In this document: positions 35,101-45,402 of the stretch, in pieces | Numbering within the stretch: position 1 is the stretch's first letter | Layout of the letters: each line of letters opens with the position of its first letter | DNA from: Heterohyrax brucei | Lineage: Eukaryota > Chordata > Mammalia > Hyracoidea > Procaviidae | DNA length: 64,000 bases | Direction: 5' to 3' | Assembly (NCBI GenBank): GCA_028571685.1 | Contig: CM053146.1 | Coordinates: 24,711,431 to 24,775,430 of the forward strand | The notes under the pieces: generated by a model | Told to the model about the DNA's origin: nothing | Database searches by the model: none | The model's input: only the letters and a program-made list of their open reading frames with translations | Position numbers and translations under genes: made by a program

Positions 35101-36386
35101 TGAATCAAGGAATTTGTTCATTTCCTCTAGGTTTTCAAATTTGTTACAGTACAGTCTTTCATAGCATTCTGTTATGATATTTTTGATTTCTGTTGAATCT
35201 GTTGTGACAAGTCCCCTCTCATTTCTTTTTTGGGTTATTGATTTTCTTTTCTTTTTTTTTTTTTTGTTTAGTTTAGCCAGCAGTTTGTCAATTTTGTTGA
35301 TCTTTTCAAAAAACTAGCTTTTGGTCTTTTCAATTTTTCAGTTGTTCTTCTATTCTCTAATTCATTTAGTTCTTCTCTAATATTTATGACCTGTTTTCTT
35401 CTGGTACCTGAGGGGTTCTTCCGTTGTTCTCTCTCTGCCTGTTCAAGCTGAAGTGTTAGCTCTTAGACTTGGTTTCTTCATTCCTTCCAGACGTGCACTT
35501 ATGGAGATAAACTGACCTCTGAGCACTGCTTTGGCTATGTCCCATATGTTCTGGTAGTAAGTGTTTTCATTCTCATTGGAATCCATAAATTCCTTGATTT
35601 GTTCTATAACCTACGGGTTTTTGAGCAAGATGTTGTTCAGTTTCCATGAGTCCCACTTTCTATATTTTTTTCTGCTATTGGTTTCAACTTTTATGGCTTT
35701 ATGATCTGAGAAGATGGTTCACATTAATTCAATGGTACGGATTTTGTTGAGAGTTGCTTTATGTCCTAAAACATGGTCTGTTCTGGAGAAAGTTCCATGT
35801 GCACTGGAGAAGAGAGTGTAGTTTTCTGCTGACAGACAAAGTTCTGTATATGTCGATGAGATCTAGTTGGCTAATTTTGGCAATAAGGTCTTCTGTGTCT
35901 TTACTGAGCTTTTTTCTAGATGATCTGTCCAATATTGAGAGTGGAGTGTTGAGGTTTCTCACTACTATTGTAGAGTGATCTGTCTCCTTTTTTGAGTGTA
36001 GTCAGTGTTTCGTTGATATATTTAGGTGCTCTAATACTAGGTGCATCAGTATTTAATATTGTTAAGTCCTGCTTGTGTTATCAACCTTTCAGCAATAAGT
36101 AGTGTCCATCCTTGTCTGCAGTCATGGATTTTACATTAAAATCGATTTTATCTGAGATTAGAATTGCAGCAGCTGCTCTGTTTTTTCATTGTTAGCTTGA
36201 TACATATTGTTCCATCCTTGAATTTTCAGTTTGTTCCTATCTTTAAGTCTAAGGTGAGTTTCTTGCAGGCAACATATGGATGGGTCATGTGTTTTGATCC
36301 AAGATGTCATGATGTCTCTTTACTGGAGCATTCAGTCCATTCACATTCAATGTAATTATTGATAGGTATGTGTTCACTGCTGCCAT
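32131..36386 (-). pseudogene. L1 ORF2, copy B, broken and interrupted
   Basis: The start ATG corresponds to 36386-36384. Endonuclease remnants lie at 36386-35700 (DRSSRKKLSKDTEDLI near 35900), with LNTPLS keeping the asparagine lost in copy A. The reverse transcriptase region (34500-33750) is broken by insert C and frameshifts. The C-terminal region is in frames 33131-33499, 32422-32991 and 32322-32630, including CWRGCEIGTLLHSQWDC. The 0.1-kb-codon block missing from copy A is present here. Confidence 0.88.
34531..35009 (-). mobile_element. L1 copy C: short 3' insert with inverted 5' end, inside copy B
   Basis: The left part (34531-34907) is L1 3'UTR and poly(A) in minus orientation. The right part (34908-35009) is the adjoining upstream 3'UTR in plus orientation ('GCCACGATGGAGCTCACTAA', 'CCACTAAAAGACCTCAATTG'). 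The two parts meet at neighbouring L1 positions. GGCAGTTTTTT flanks the insert at 34520-34530 and 35010-35020. This is the signature of twin priming. Confidence 0.85.
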
Positions 36387-36640
36387 TGTGATATGTTTAT
36401 TTTTGTGTTGATGTTTTCTCTTTTGTTCTTATTAATCTGTTCCGGGACATTCTTCTTTGTGAGTTGATTTTTCACCTTCTTCAGCATTGGTTTTGTGGTT
36501 GTTGAGACTCCTGTATTACATTTCTTGATTTAATATGTTGCATCTTTATTGTGCTTTACTGCTGCCCCTCTGATCCCCCTTAGTAAACTATGTATAAACC
36601 CAGTTTTAATTATTACCAGTCTTGTCAACTTCCTCTCCAT
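36374..36640 (-). pseudogene. small inter-ORF frame, L1 copy B
   Basis: The homologue of 23761-24027, 267 bases long in both copies with no indel. It starts MERKLTRLVIIKTGF and ends KINISQWQQ, overlapping the ORF2 start by 13 bases. One TAA interrupts it at codon 37 (36530-36532), where copy A has TGT. About 40 bases differ between the copies by eye, mostly changing amino acids. Confidence 0.4.
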
Positions 36641-37728
36641 CTGGAAGGACTATAATACCTGTAGTACATCCCTCTTTTTAATATGATGACATCACAGTTT
36701 TCATGATATTATCACTGGATCATTTCTTTCACTATTATGGCTTTGATTGAGTTTGGAGCCTTCCCTAACTGAGTAGGATTCTGGGTGATGTGTCCTTCTA
36801 AAAAATAAAGTTAGTGTTTTTGTTCTTTTAATCCAAAGCGAAAACACTCTTTCAGTATTTCTTGTAGCTTTGGTTTGGTTTTTATAAAGTCTCTAAGCTT
36901 CTGTGTATCTGAACATCTTAATTTCGTTCTCATACTTGAAAGATAGTTATGCAAAAGATATAATTCTTGGTTGGAAGTTCTTCTCCTTCAAGGCTTTGAA
37001 TACATGCCACTGTCTCCGTGCCAGCATTGTTCCTGATGAGAACTCCAATGAAAGCCTACAGGGTTTCCCTCTGAGTGTTAGCTTTGCTTTGAGTCTTCCT
37101 GCCTTTAAGCATTTCTGCTTATGTTTCATTTCGCTAAGCTTGATTATAATATATCTTGGAGTCTTTCTTTTGAAATCTATATTGAATGGCATTTAATATG
37201 CATCTCTGATGTCTGTATTCTCTTCCTTCAAGATTTCTGGGAAGTTCTCTGTCAGCAGCTCAGCAACAATACTCTCTATGTTCTCAGGTGTCTCACCCTG
37301 TTCAGGGACTCCAATTAATCAAAGGTTGTTCCTCTTAATAGAGTCCCACATGTTTCTTAATGCTTCTTCATTTTTCTTGTTTCTTTTTTTCTGATTTCTC
37401 CTCATAAATGCTGGAGTCAGGAGCTCTGTCTTCCAAGTCAGAAAGTCTCTTTTCCATTTGTTCCATTCTGTTTTCTTGGTTTTGAGTTGAAGTTTCTGTC
37501 TTTGATTTTGTTCTTGATCTGTTGGATTTTAGATTACTGGTGTTTTATCAAATTAAAGAGCTTGCTTAATTTTTCATTTTGCTCGGTTGCGTTTTGTATA
37601 AGTTCTAGGAGGGCTCTAAATATAATTGTTTTTTGTTCACCTTCTGATAATTTCTGAAAAGTTTCTTCATCTGGACAGCTCTTTGGTTGTTTCATTTGGG
37701 GGCCTTCTGAAGCCATGGGTGATTTTTT

Positions 37729-40572
37729 TTTAAGTTAATTTTTTATTTAATATAACTGAGTGTAAATGTACATTCCCGTATAAATATACATGCCCACCTA
37801 TATGCAGCTTCCACTGCTCTCCCTGCCCGGTGACAGCACACTATTCCTCTCTGCTCCATACATGTCTCATTCTCCCAACAGTCTCTTTTTCCTCTCCTCT
37901 CCACCCACTCTCCTTCCTCCAGCCAGAGGTCAACAGGATGACATCCTATAGGTGTATAGAACCATAAAGTGCATCCAATATATGGTCACTGCATTGCCAA
38001 GTCCAATCCATTCCTGTCCGAAGAGTGGACCTTCATTATGACTTATGGTCAAGGGCAGCATCAGGGCGAGGGGCCATGCTCCCAGGGGAACCCCGAAACC
38101 GCTGGACCATCAATTGAAGTCTTTTAGTGGGGATCTCAGGATGCACCCCTTTTTCTTCTTGTGTTGCCAGTGAGACTCAACTTAGTGAGCTCCATCACGG
38201 CTATCACTGGTGGTGGTCAGGCACCATCCAATTCTTCCGGTCCCAAGTCGATGTAGGCACCCACTGATGTGAGTCTCTTTATCTTCTGGGTTGTCTTTCC
38301 TCCATGTCATTTTGGTCCTCGGTGAGCATCCATTCCTGCTGAGTTGGGACCATTTGCTGTGCCCTCGGATGGCAGCTTGGCAGCTTTTAAGACCCCAGAT
38401 GCCACTCACCAATGTTGGGTACAAAGAGCCCTTTTAGAAAAACGCTAGTTGTGCCAATTGGCCTCACTTTCACCTAAGAACATGGTCCTCTGCCCCCTGC
38501 CCCCTGCCCCAGCTATTCTATCCTTGGAATATTGGGTTAAGATGGAAGGAGTATTCATGTTATGCTTAAGTCCACTTAGTATTGTTCTTGTTTCTAATGT
38601 GTGCTATCACTGATTTTACCCAACCAGATTCGTAGCAACTATCTAATCTAAACCCTCCCCCTGTCACCCTTCCTCCCTCTCCTCCCTTGCAGCTGTCAAA
38701 GAGTCTTTTCTTCTATACACAAGTCTGTTTTTGAGATCTTATCGTAGAGGTCTCATACAATATTTGCCCTTTTGTCACTGACTACTTTCCCTCAACATAA
38801 TGTCTTCCAGTTGAAACCAGGTCATGAGATGTTTCCTGGAGTCATCGTTATTCTTTATCATTGTGTAGTGCTCCATTGAGTATATATACCATAGTTTACC
38901 TGTGCATTCCTCTGTTGTTGGGCATCTGGGTTGATTCCCTCTTTTTGCTATCGTGGACTGTGCTGCAATAAACATTCTGGTGCATGTGTCCACTGGTGTG
39001 AAAGGCCTTGATTCTGTAGGACATATTCCAAATAGTGGAATTACTGGGTCAAATGGTATATCAATATCCATTTTTTTTAAGGAAGCGTCAGATTGCCTTC
39101 CAAAGAGGCTGGACCATTTTGCAACCCCACCAACAGTGTAGGAGGGTTCGACTTTCTCCAAAGCCTCTCCAGCATTTGTTGTTTTGTGTTTTCTGGATCA
39201 TGGCCAACCTTGTTGGAGTGAGATGGTATCTCATTGTCGTCTTGATTTGAATTTCTTTAATAACTAAAGATCGTAAACATGTCTGCATGTGTTTTTTGGC
39301 TGCCTGGATCTCTTTTTTAGTGAAATGTCTGTCCATCTTCTTTGCCCATTGCTCAATTGGATGGTTTATCTTCTTCTTATTGATATTTTGTAGTATCTTA
39401 TAGATTATGGAGACCAAGCATTGGTCTGACATAGAGTTGCCAAATATTTTTTCCCATATTTTTAATTCTATTAATAAAGTCTTCGGATGAGCAAAAGTAT
39501 TTGATTCTTAATAGTTCCCATTTATCTATTTTCTCTTCTGATGATTGTGGTTTGTTTGACAGATTTTGGAGTCTGTCCACATTGTGTATTAAAACTTCCA
39601 TTGTTGTTCCTACCTTTTCTTGGATGAGCTTTATCGTTTTAGGTTTGATATTTAGGTATTTTATCCAGTTGGAGTTGGTTTTTGTATAAGGTGTAAGATA
39701 GGGATCTTGATTCAGTTTCTTGCAGATGGATATCCAATTTTGCCAGCACCATTTGTTGAAGATACTGTTTTTACCCCAGTTTAATGTCTTAGGGCCTTTG
39801 TCGAATATCAATTGTTCATAGGCAGATGGTGTCATCTCTGGGGTCTCAGTTCTGTTCCACTGATCGATCTGTCTGTTTTTATACCAGTACCAGGCTGTTT
39901 TGACCACTGTGGTGGTGTAATATGTTCTAAAGTTGGGTAATGAGAGGCCTCCTAGTGTGTTCTTCTTCTTTAGTAGTACCTTGCTTAACCAGGGCTTCTT
40001 CCCTTTCCAAAGAAAATTGGTGATTTGTTTCTCCATCTCATTAAAAAAATGATGCTGGAACTTGTATTGGGATTGCATTATATAAATAGATTGCTTTGGG
40101 TAAAATAGACATTTTCACAATGTTAAGTCTTCCTATCCATGAGTAGGGTAGGTTTTTCCATTTATCTAAGTCTCTCTTAGTTTCTTGTAGTAAGAGCTTG
40201 TAGTTCTCTTTGTAAAGGTCTGTTACGTCTCTGGTTAGATTAATTCCTAGGTATTTTATCTTCTTAGAGGCTATAGTAAATGGTATTGATTTGATAATTT
40301 CTTCTTTAACAGTCTCGTTTGTGGTATAAAGGAATCTTGCTGGTTTACTTATGTTTATCTTGTATCCTGAGACTTTGCTGAACTCTTCTGTCAGTTTGAG
40401 TAGTTTACTTATAGATTCCTTGAGATTCTCTGCCTATACAATCATATCATCTGAAAACAGGGAGATTTTAACTTCCTCTTTGCCGATGCAGATGACCTTT
40501 ATTTCTTGGTCTTGTCTAATTGCAGCTAAAACTTCTAGCACAATGTTAAGTAGAAGAAGTGAGAGTGGGCAT
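37729..40572 (-). mobile_element. L1 copy D, 5'-truncated, inserted in copy B
   Basis: The 3' end is at 37729 (T-rich tail on the plus strand) and it extends to 40572, where it stops at the reverse transcriptase CPLSPLLFN-type region. Flanks are 'CATGGGTGATTTTTT' (37714-37728) and 'CATGAGTGATTTTTT' (40573-40587), a 15-base duplication with one mismatch made from copy B ORF1 sequence. It is closer to copy A than to copy B in ORF2 wording. Confidence 0.92.
38775..40572 (-). pseudogene. L1 ORF2 C-terminal half, copy D
   Basis: Frames at 39398-40078, 39088-39432 and 38775-39161 cover the region from the end of the reverse transcriptase to the Cys-rich C-terminus. A small deletion near 39455 removes the RPPTEWEK-type block. 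It keeps the roughly 295-base stretch (39262-39556) that copy A lacks. Several frameshifts make it non-functional. Confidence 0.85.
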
Positions 40573-40629
40573 CATGAGTGATTTTTTGATTACCGTTTTC
40601 TTCAGAGTCTGCTGCTTTTGGGGTGTCAT

Positions 40630-41670
40630 GTGAGTCAATAAAGGCTGGAAGAGATGCTGTGAGGATGAACCTCAGTTGTTTCTCTAAGTCATCTTAAAAT
40701 GAAAGGTAAAAGATATCTGACCAGTTCCCAGGTTAGTCAGGTTTTCAGGTGCATAGGGCCGTCTTCCCAACTGGCAAAGTAACCACCTCTATACCCAACC
40801 CCATATGTTGTGAACTAGTTCAAAATTTTGTAAGGCTAACCCCCTAGTGGCCACTGCTGACAGGCTGCAGCCATAGGAGACACTGTGTGAAATACTGCTT
40901 TTCTGCTGGCAAAGCACTCTCCTGCAAGCAAGCACTGCCTCCAAGCCTAGGAATTATGTCTTGCTGAGGTCTCCACATCAAAGATGGTGTCCTGCACAAG
41001 CTAGCTTCCTGACATCTCCGTGCAGCTACACTATGGCAGCGACAGAGAGAGATGCCAAAGGTCCCCAGAAGCACAGAGTCCACATTCCGTGTTGATGGGC
41101 CCCACCCATAGGTGATACTGTGTAAACTACTGCTTTTCTGCCAGAAAAACAGTCTCCTGCAGGCAAGCGCTGCCTCCCAGGTTAAGAATTAGGTCCAGCT
41201 GAGGCTTCTGTATCAGATGGCGTCCTGCACAAGCTCGCCGCCTGGCACCTCTGTACAAACTGCACTATGGCAGAGGCGGAAAGGGAAGCCAAAGGTGGTG
41301 AGATGCACAGAGTCCTAAGCTGGGCTCTCAAAATATGGCAATTTCTCCTGCTGATCCCACAAGTAGTGCAGCTGAGACTAGCCGCTGGTCAAGAACCAGC
41401 TCTACCAGCCAGCCAAGACAGAGGGAAAAAAATGTCAAAATAGTGAGTTACCTTCAGTCTGTAAAAGCCAGGCGTGGCGAGGAGCAGGAGTCAGCTAAAG
41501 AGAGGAGGTTTTCTGTTCAGTGGTATGAAGTCCAAATTAACAGCCCTATGCAATGTCCTAGGGCTCTCTAGGTGACCAGAAGGCTCTCTTTAATTACCAA
41601 TTCAGGTCTAGTTTCCAGAGGAATTTAGGGAGACTTGTGCTTAGTCTGCCATCTTGACTCTGCTTCTGTG
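40630..41670 (-). promoter_or_regulatory. L1 copy B 5'UTR with two tandem monomers and a terminal YY1-like site
   Basis: Two related units of about 233 bp follow one another: 'CCTGCACAAGCT' recurs at 40991 and 41224, each preceded by 'GATGGYGTC' and followed by 'CACTATGGCAG'. Near the 5' terminus 'CTGCCATCTTGA' (41647-41658) reads CAAGATGGCAG on the L1 sense strand, about 15 bases from the start. That is where human L1 has its YY1 site that positions transcription starts. Copy A has lost this match. Confidence 0.65.
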
Positions 41671-41700
41671 TTTGGACAATTTTTTGGATGTAGAACTAGG

Positions 41701-41717
41701 TTTTTTTTTTTTTTTTT
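41701..41717. repeat. poly(T) run
   Basis: A T-run directly right of the copy B flank, just before a minus-strand SINE. Confidence 0.8.
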
Positions 41718-41767
41718 ATTTTGGAAGGCTGTGATGTAACCATCTGGGTTACTAAATCTGTTGAAAA

Positions 41768-41965
41768 ACCAAACCTGTAGCCATTGAATTGATTCCAAAT
41801 CATCATTACTTCATGTGTTACAGAATACAGCTGTTCCATAGAGTTTTCTTGGCTATGACCTTTACAGAAGCAGATCTCCACACTTTATTCCATAGTACCT
41901 TTGGGTGTATTTGAACTGCCAATTGTAGGTTAGTAGTTCAGTGTAAAGAATTTGCATGAGCCAGG
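41768..41965 (-). mobile_element. AfroSINE, long variant
   Basis: 'CCATTGAATTGATTCCAAAT' (reversed tail), 'TGACCTTTACAGAAGCAGAT' (middle) and 'TGTATTTGAACTGCCAATTG' (inverted B box) occur in order. The head end is decayed. Confidence 0.7.
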
Positions 41966-42265
41966 TTGCCTCACATTTGATTATTGCTGTTCCTTATAGC
42001 TAGGTGTTTATTAGCGAATCAGAGAGGATGGATATATAGAACTTCCTAAAAAAAATCATAGTCAAGTTTGAAGAAACGTAAGCAAATAAACACAATTTAG
42101 CATTTATGGTTGCAAAAGGTGCTTCAGTAGAACTAAGCATGGAAAACAAAAGGGGTGCAAGGAAGGGAAACTTTGTGTGGAATGCCAGAGAAGGCTTCAC
42201 ATGGTAGGGTGCCTAGAACAGGACAGTTTTGGAGGGTCAATACACTTAAGGCTTAGCTGAACTTT
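41966..42265. other. unassigned sequence
   Basis: No repeat or gene recognised; a minus frame at 42000-42200 is not convincing. Confidence 0.35.
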
Positions 42266-42269
42266 TCTT

Positions 42270-42975
42270 TTCTTTCACTGTACTTTAGATAAAGATTTAA
42301 CAGAACAAACCAGTTTTTCATTAAATGCTTAGTACACATATTATTTTTTTGACATGGTCAACAACTCCATGACATGTCAACACTCTCCGTTCTACAACTT
42401 TGTTTCCTTGTTACCAGTTTTCCTGTCCCTTCCTGCCTTCTAACTTTTGTTTCTGGGGTGATGTACCCTATTAGTTTTGTTTTGTTTTATGGGCCTATCC
42501 AATCTTTGACTGAAGGGTGAACCTCAAAAGTGACTTCATTAGTGAACTGAAAGGGTGTCCAGGCACCATACCCTAAGAGTTTCTCAAGTCACTGTTAGGC
42601 CAGCAAGTATGGTATTTCTTTCTGAATTAGAATTTTGATCTACATTTTTCTCCAGTTCTGTCCAGGATCCTCTGTTGTGATATCTGTCAGTCACTGTTAG
42701 GAACCAGTGCCATCTACTGTACTGGACTCAGACTGGTGGAGGCCATGGTAGATATGGTCTATTAGTCTTTGGAATAGATTTTCTCTTGTATCTGTAGTTT
42801 TCTTTGTTCTTCCTTGCTCCCAAAGGGGTGAAACCACTGGGGTATCCTCGCTGTCCCTGAGCTCTTCTTTGTGTGCATCCAGTTGGTTGCAAAAGCATCC
42901 CCATCTGGTGTGGTTTCTTCTTATATCCTCTACAAATTTGATGCTCACACTTCATATGACTCTCTCCTGATAACC
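42270..42975 (-). mobile_element. older L1 3'UTR fragment
   Basis: The plus strand holds 'TCCAATCTTTGACTGAAGGG', 'TGAACCTCAAAAGTGACTTC', 'CTCCAGTTCTGTCCAGGATC' and 'GGACTCAGACTGGTGGAGGC' in the order of a reversed L1 3'UTR of an older subfamily. Part of it recurs inverted at 43117-43345. Confidence 0.65.
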
Positions 42976-42989
42976 CAAACACCCAAACT

Positions 42990-43115
42990 GTTCTGAGAAG
43001 CTCCTAGACCAGAGGAAGGTTGATGACAAGGACCTTCCTCCAGAGCTCACAGAGAAAGAAAGCCTTCCATTAGAGCTGACATCCTGATTTTGGATTTCTA
43101 GCCTCCTGTGTTTTC
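42990..43115 (+). mobile_element. MaLR-like LTR fragment
   Basis: 'GAGAAGCTCCTAGACCAGAG', 'GACAAGGACCTTCCTCCAGA', 'AAAGCCTTCCATTAGAGCTG' and 'GATTTCTAGCCTCC' match the same stretch of the LTRs at 8627-9182 and 47741-48225. Only about 125 bases remain. Confidence 0.75.
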
Positions 43116-43116
43116 A

Positions 43117-43345
43117 TCCTGGATAAAACTAGAGAAAAAGGGATAGCAAAATTTTAACTCATAAAAAAGACCAGATTTACTGTCCTGATGGATACTGGAG
43201 AAACCTGAGATTGGTGTCAAAGAGAAACTGGGATTGGTGTGACAAAATAACATGTTTAATGAGAAGCTAATTTGTTCTGTAAACCTTCATCTAAAGTACA
43301 ATGAAAAATACAACTTTACAAAATGAAATAAAACACAGGATTGGT
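43117..43345 (+). mobile_element. older L1 3'UTR fragment, opposite to 42270-42975
   Basis: 'ATCCTGGATAAAACTAGAGA', 'ACTGTCCTGATGGATACTGG' and 'CATCTAAAGTACAATGAAAA' are the reverse complements of text at 42660, 42600 and 42290. The A-rich end is near 43345. Internal loss of some 300 bases relative to the minus copy. Confidence 0.65.
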
Positions 43346-43400
43346 TGGGAAAAAAGTTAGTTCTTTAAGAAATATGTATAAATGCTGCATGCACATGCAC

Positions 43401-43432
43401 ACACAGACAGACAGACAGACAGACAGAAAGAC
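43401..43432 (+). repeat. (ACAG)n microsatellite
   Basis: A short CA run followed by six ACAG-type units and AAAG. Confidence 0.85.
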
Positions 43433-43480
43433 ACAAGAGATCTGGCCCTTAAGTTTGTGAACTCATCCTAGAAAAAGTGC

Positions 43481-43930
43481 TACATACCTCCCTGCTGAAT
43501 ATCACTATGGTCACCTTCAAAGTACTTCCTTTGGGAAGCTATGCACTGACACCATCCCTAGTCTATCCTTCAAAGCAATTTTAGAACTCTTTTTCTGAAA
43601 TGGCCATCAAAGTATCTTCATGTTACTCTTGATGTCCTGAATGTCATCAAAACGTCTTCCTTTCAATATTTATTTTTGGATAAAGATAAAAGTCCCTGGG
43701 GGCCAGATCAGGTAAGTATGGAAGGTGTTCCAAAACAGTTGTTCGTTTACTGGCTACAAACTCCCTCCCTTCATGAACTTGTTACTGTACCACCATGCGT
43801 AATGGCCATTCCAGAAAGAGTTCCAAAATTGTTCTGAAGGGTCAGCTAGGCACTGGCATCAGTACATAGATTCCCAAGGGAGTACTACAAAGGTGACTAT
43901 AGTGACATTCATAAGGAGGTTTGTAGCATT
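43481..43930 (-). mobile_element. mariner transposase remnant with an inverted duplicated segment
   Basis: The reverse complement of 43484-43790 reads mariner C-terminal text: LEHLPYLPDLAPRDF at about 43735-43690, containing the third catalytic aspartate region of the D,D34D triad, then RRFDDIQDIKSN and YFEGDHSDIQQGG. At 43806-43930 the plus strand encodes the same C-terminal segment again (YYKGDYSDIHKE). Stops and frameshifts abound, and no terminal inverted repeats were identified. Confidence 0.7.
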
Positions 43931-44435
43931 TAAAACAACTGATTTTGCAGAGTTAATTGTCAGAACTTGTACGGCCACAAAATTAAATCTGGTAGTAAAA
44001 ACAACATTTTTCTAACAGCATTTTTATTTCCTCAAAACAGTAGTATCAATTAAGGAGGGGAAGAGTTTTTTTCTTGATATTTTAAAAAAGTTTTAACATT
44101 TTCTGAAAATGAACATGCCCTACCACCTTGGTAATTAGAAAAAGAGATAAATTAATATTACCTATATAAACTTGGTACAGGGGTTGAATGGATAAACAAA
44201 GGTCTTAGCTTTTGTATGAATTGTAGTTCAAGTCACTAAAATTGTTTAGTATTGTTAATTTTACATATGGATACCCTTAATAACAAAAATGTATTCTTTT
44301 ATTAATTCCCGTTCTCAAAGGCATTTTTTTTTCAGGTCACTTTTTAAAAACAAAATGAGGCTTTACATTTTTGAAGCTCACGCTTAAATGAGTAACAAAT
44401 AATGAAGTTATGGAAATAGGTTCCCAGTATGATTA
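43931..44435. other. unassigned sequence
   Basis: AT-rich, no repeat or gene recognised. Confidence 0.35.
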
Positions 44436-44445
44436 TTTTTCTAAA

Positions 44446-44665
44446 GCTGATGGTGACAGTGGAGACAGCGGGAATGCTGCTGGTGGTGGTGGTGATGATA
44501 ACAGTGCTAATAGTGGTGATGCTGTCAGTGGTGATGCCGTTTGTGGTGGTGGTGGTGATAACGGTCATGCTAATGGTAATGATGGTGGCTGGTGGTGACG
44601 TCAGTCATGATGAAATTGATGTGATGGTGGTCTTGATGACGAAGATAATGACAGTGATGACTGGT
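44446..44665 (+). repeat. degenerate GGT/GAT trinucleotide array
   Basis: About 220 bases of imperfect GGT, GAT and GCT triplets. Frames across it are low-complexity on both strands (Gly/Asp/Asn-rich on plus, Thr/Ile-rich on minus) and are taken as by-products. A perfect TGACGTCA palindrome sits at 44596-44603. Confidence 0.8.
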
Positions 44666-45214
44666 AATTTTAAAAGAAGTTAAAGTAACTCTATTTTAAG
44701 GTAAGACAATGAAAGCTAGAGGTTTATTCAAAGATATTTATCACCCACAAGATCATTCATCCCTAAATGGAAGAAGCCCAGAATACAAGCCTTCAGATTT
44801 CTAGTTAATTTTTCTCTCCACTGCTCCCTGCTATTGTTGCTATATTATCATTAGTGTTTCACTACCTGCCAGAAATGTAATTGATTAGTTTTCAGTGTGT
44901 TCCAACATTTTTGGACTTGATTGTTTCTACATGCTCATGTGTGTACTTAGGTGGTTAGCCCTAGAAAATAAATTTTCTTTATTGCTTTTCACTTGGGACT
45001 AGCACCTAGTGTCAGAAAATTTTCCTTTCTAGCTAATTTTTTGATTATTTGGAATGAAAACTGAAGTTTTGTGTTTCTTTCTGTTGTTACTTTAAAACAC
45101 AAGCTTATTTCAATCAGTTCAGTGGGAAAAATGACGGAAAGTCACATCTCTGTCTTATTTTCTTGAGATTGGTGTTTGAACCTTCCCATTTTCAACTAAC
45201 TCTGACATCGTGTG
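44666..45214. other. unassigned sequence
   Basis: No repeat or gene recognised. Confidence 0.35.
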
Positions 45215-45402
45215 GGTAGCCAAACGCAAACTCACTGCCATCAAGTCCACTCTGACTCAGCAACCCTATAGGACTGAGCAGGACTGCCCAAGCCTGAGAT
45301 CTTTACAGGAGCAGACGGCTACAGGGTGGTAGTGAGTGAGTTCAGACTGCTGACATTTCAGTGAGCAGCTGAGCAGTTAACTGCTGTGCCACCAGGGCTT
45401 CT
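45215..45402 (-). mobile_element. AfroSINE, long variant
   Basis: 'CACTGCCATCAAGTCCACTC' (tail), 'GAGATCTTTACAGGAGCAGA' (middle), 'GAGTTCAGACTGCTGACATT' and 'AACTGCTGTGCCACCAGGGC' (head), in reverse order. Confidence 0.8.

Larger units (their letters stand above)
36800..40629 (-). pseudogene. L1 ORF1, copy B, split by insert D
   Basis: The ATG is at 40629-40627 (MTPQKQQTLKK). The frame runs to about 40573, is interrupted by insert D after roughly 19 codons, and resumes at 37728 (MASEGPQMKQPKSCPDEE at 37716). A TAA at 37534-37536 replaces the TAC of copy A at the same site, before the coiled coil. The C-terminal domain is open at 36947-37192, including SSGTMLARRQWH, which shows that the TAA in copy A at 23365 replaced a sense codon. 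Confidence 0.85.
31112..41670 (-). mobile_element. full-length L1 LINE, copy B (broken, hosts copies C and D)
   Basis: It runs 5' to 3' from 41670 down to 31112. Its flanks are 'TTTGCACAATTTTTT' (31097-31111) and 'TTTGGACAATTTTTT' (41671-41685), a 15-base duplication with one mismatch. Removing inserts C (34531-35009) and D (37729-40572) leaves about 7.2 kb, matching copy A plus its missing 0.3 kb. It has a 5'UTR, ORF1, the small inter-ORF frame, ORF2 and a 3'UTR. It is more decayed than copy A, with many frameshifts. Confidence 0.92.

Noticed and set aside
44344-44683. Gly/Asp-rich (plus) and Thr/Ile-rich (minus) frames that look like repeat proteins
   Set aside because: By-products of a GGT/GAT trinucleotide array with no start context or flanking exons.
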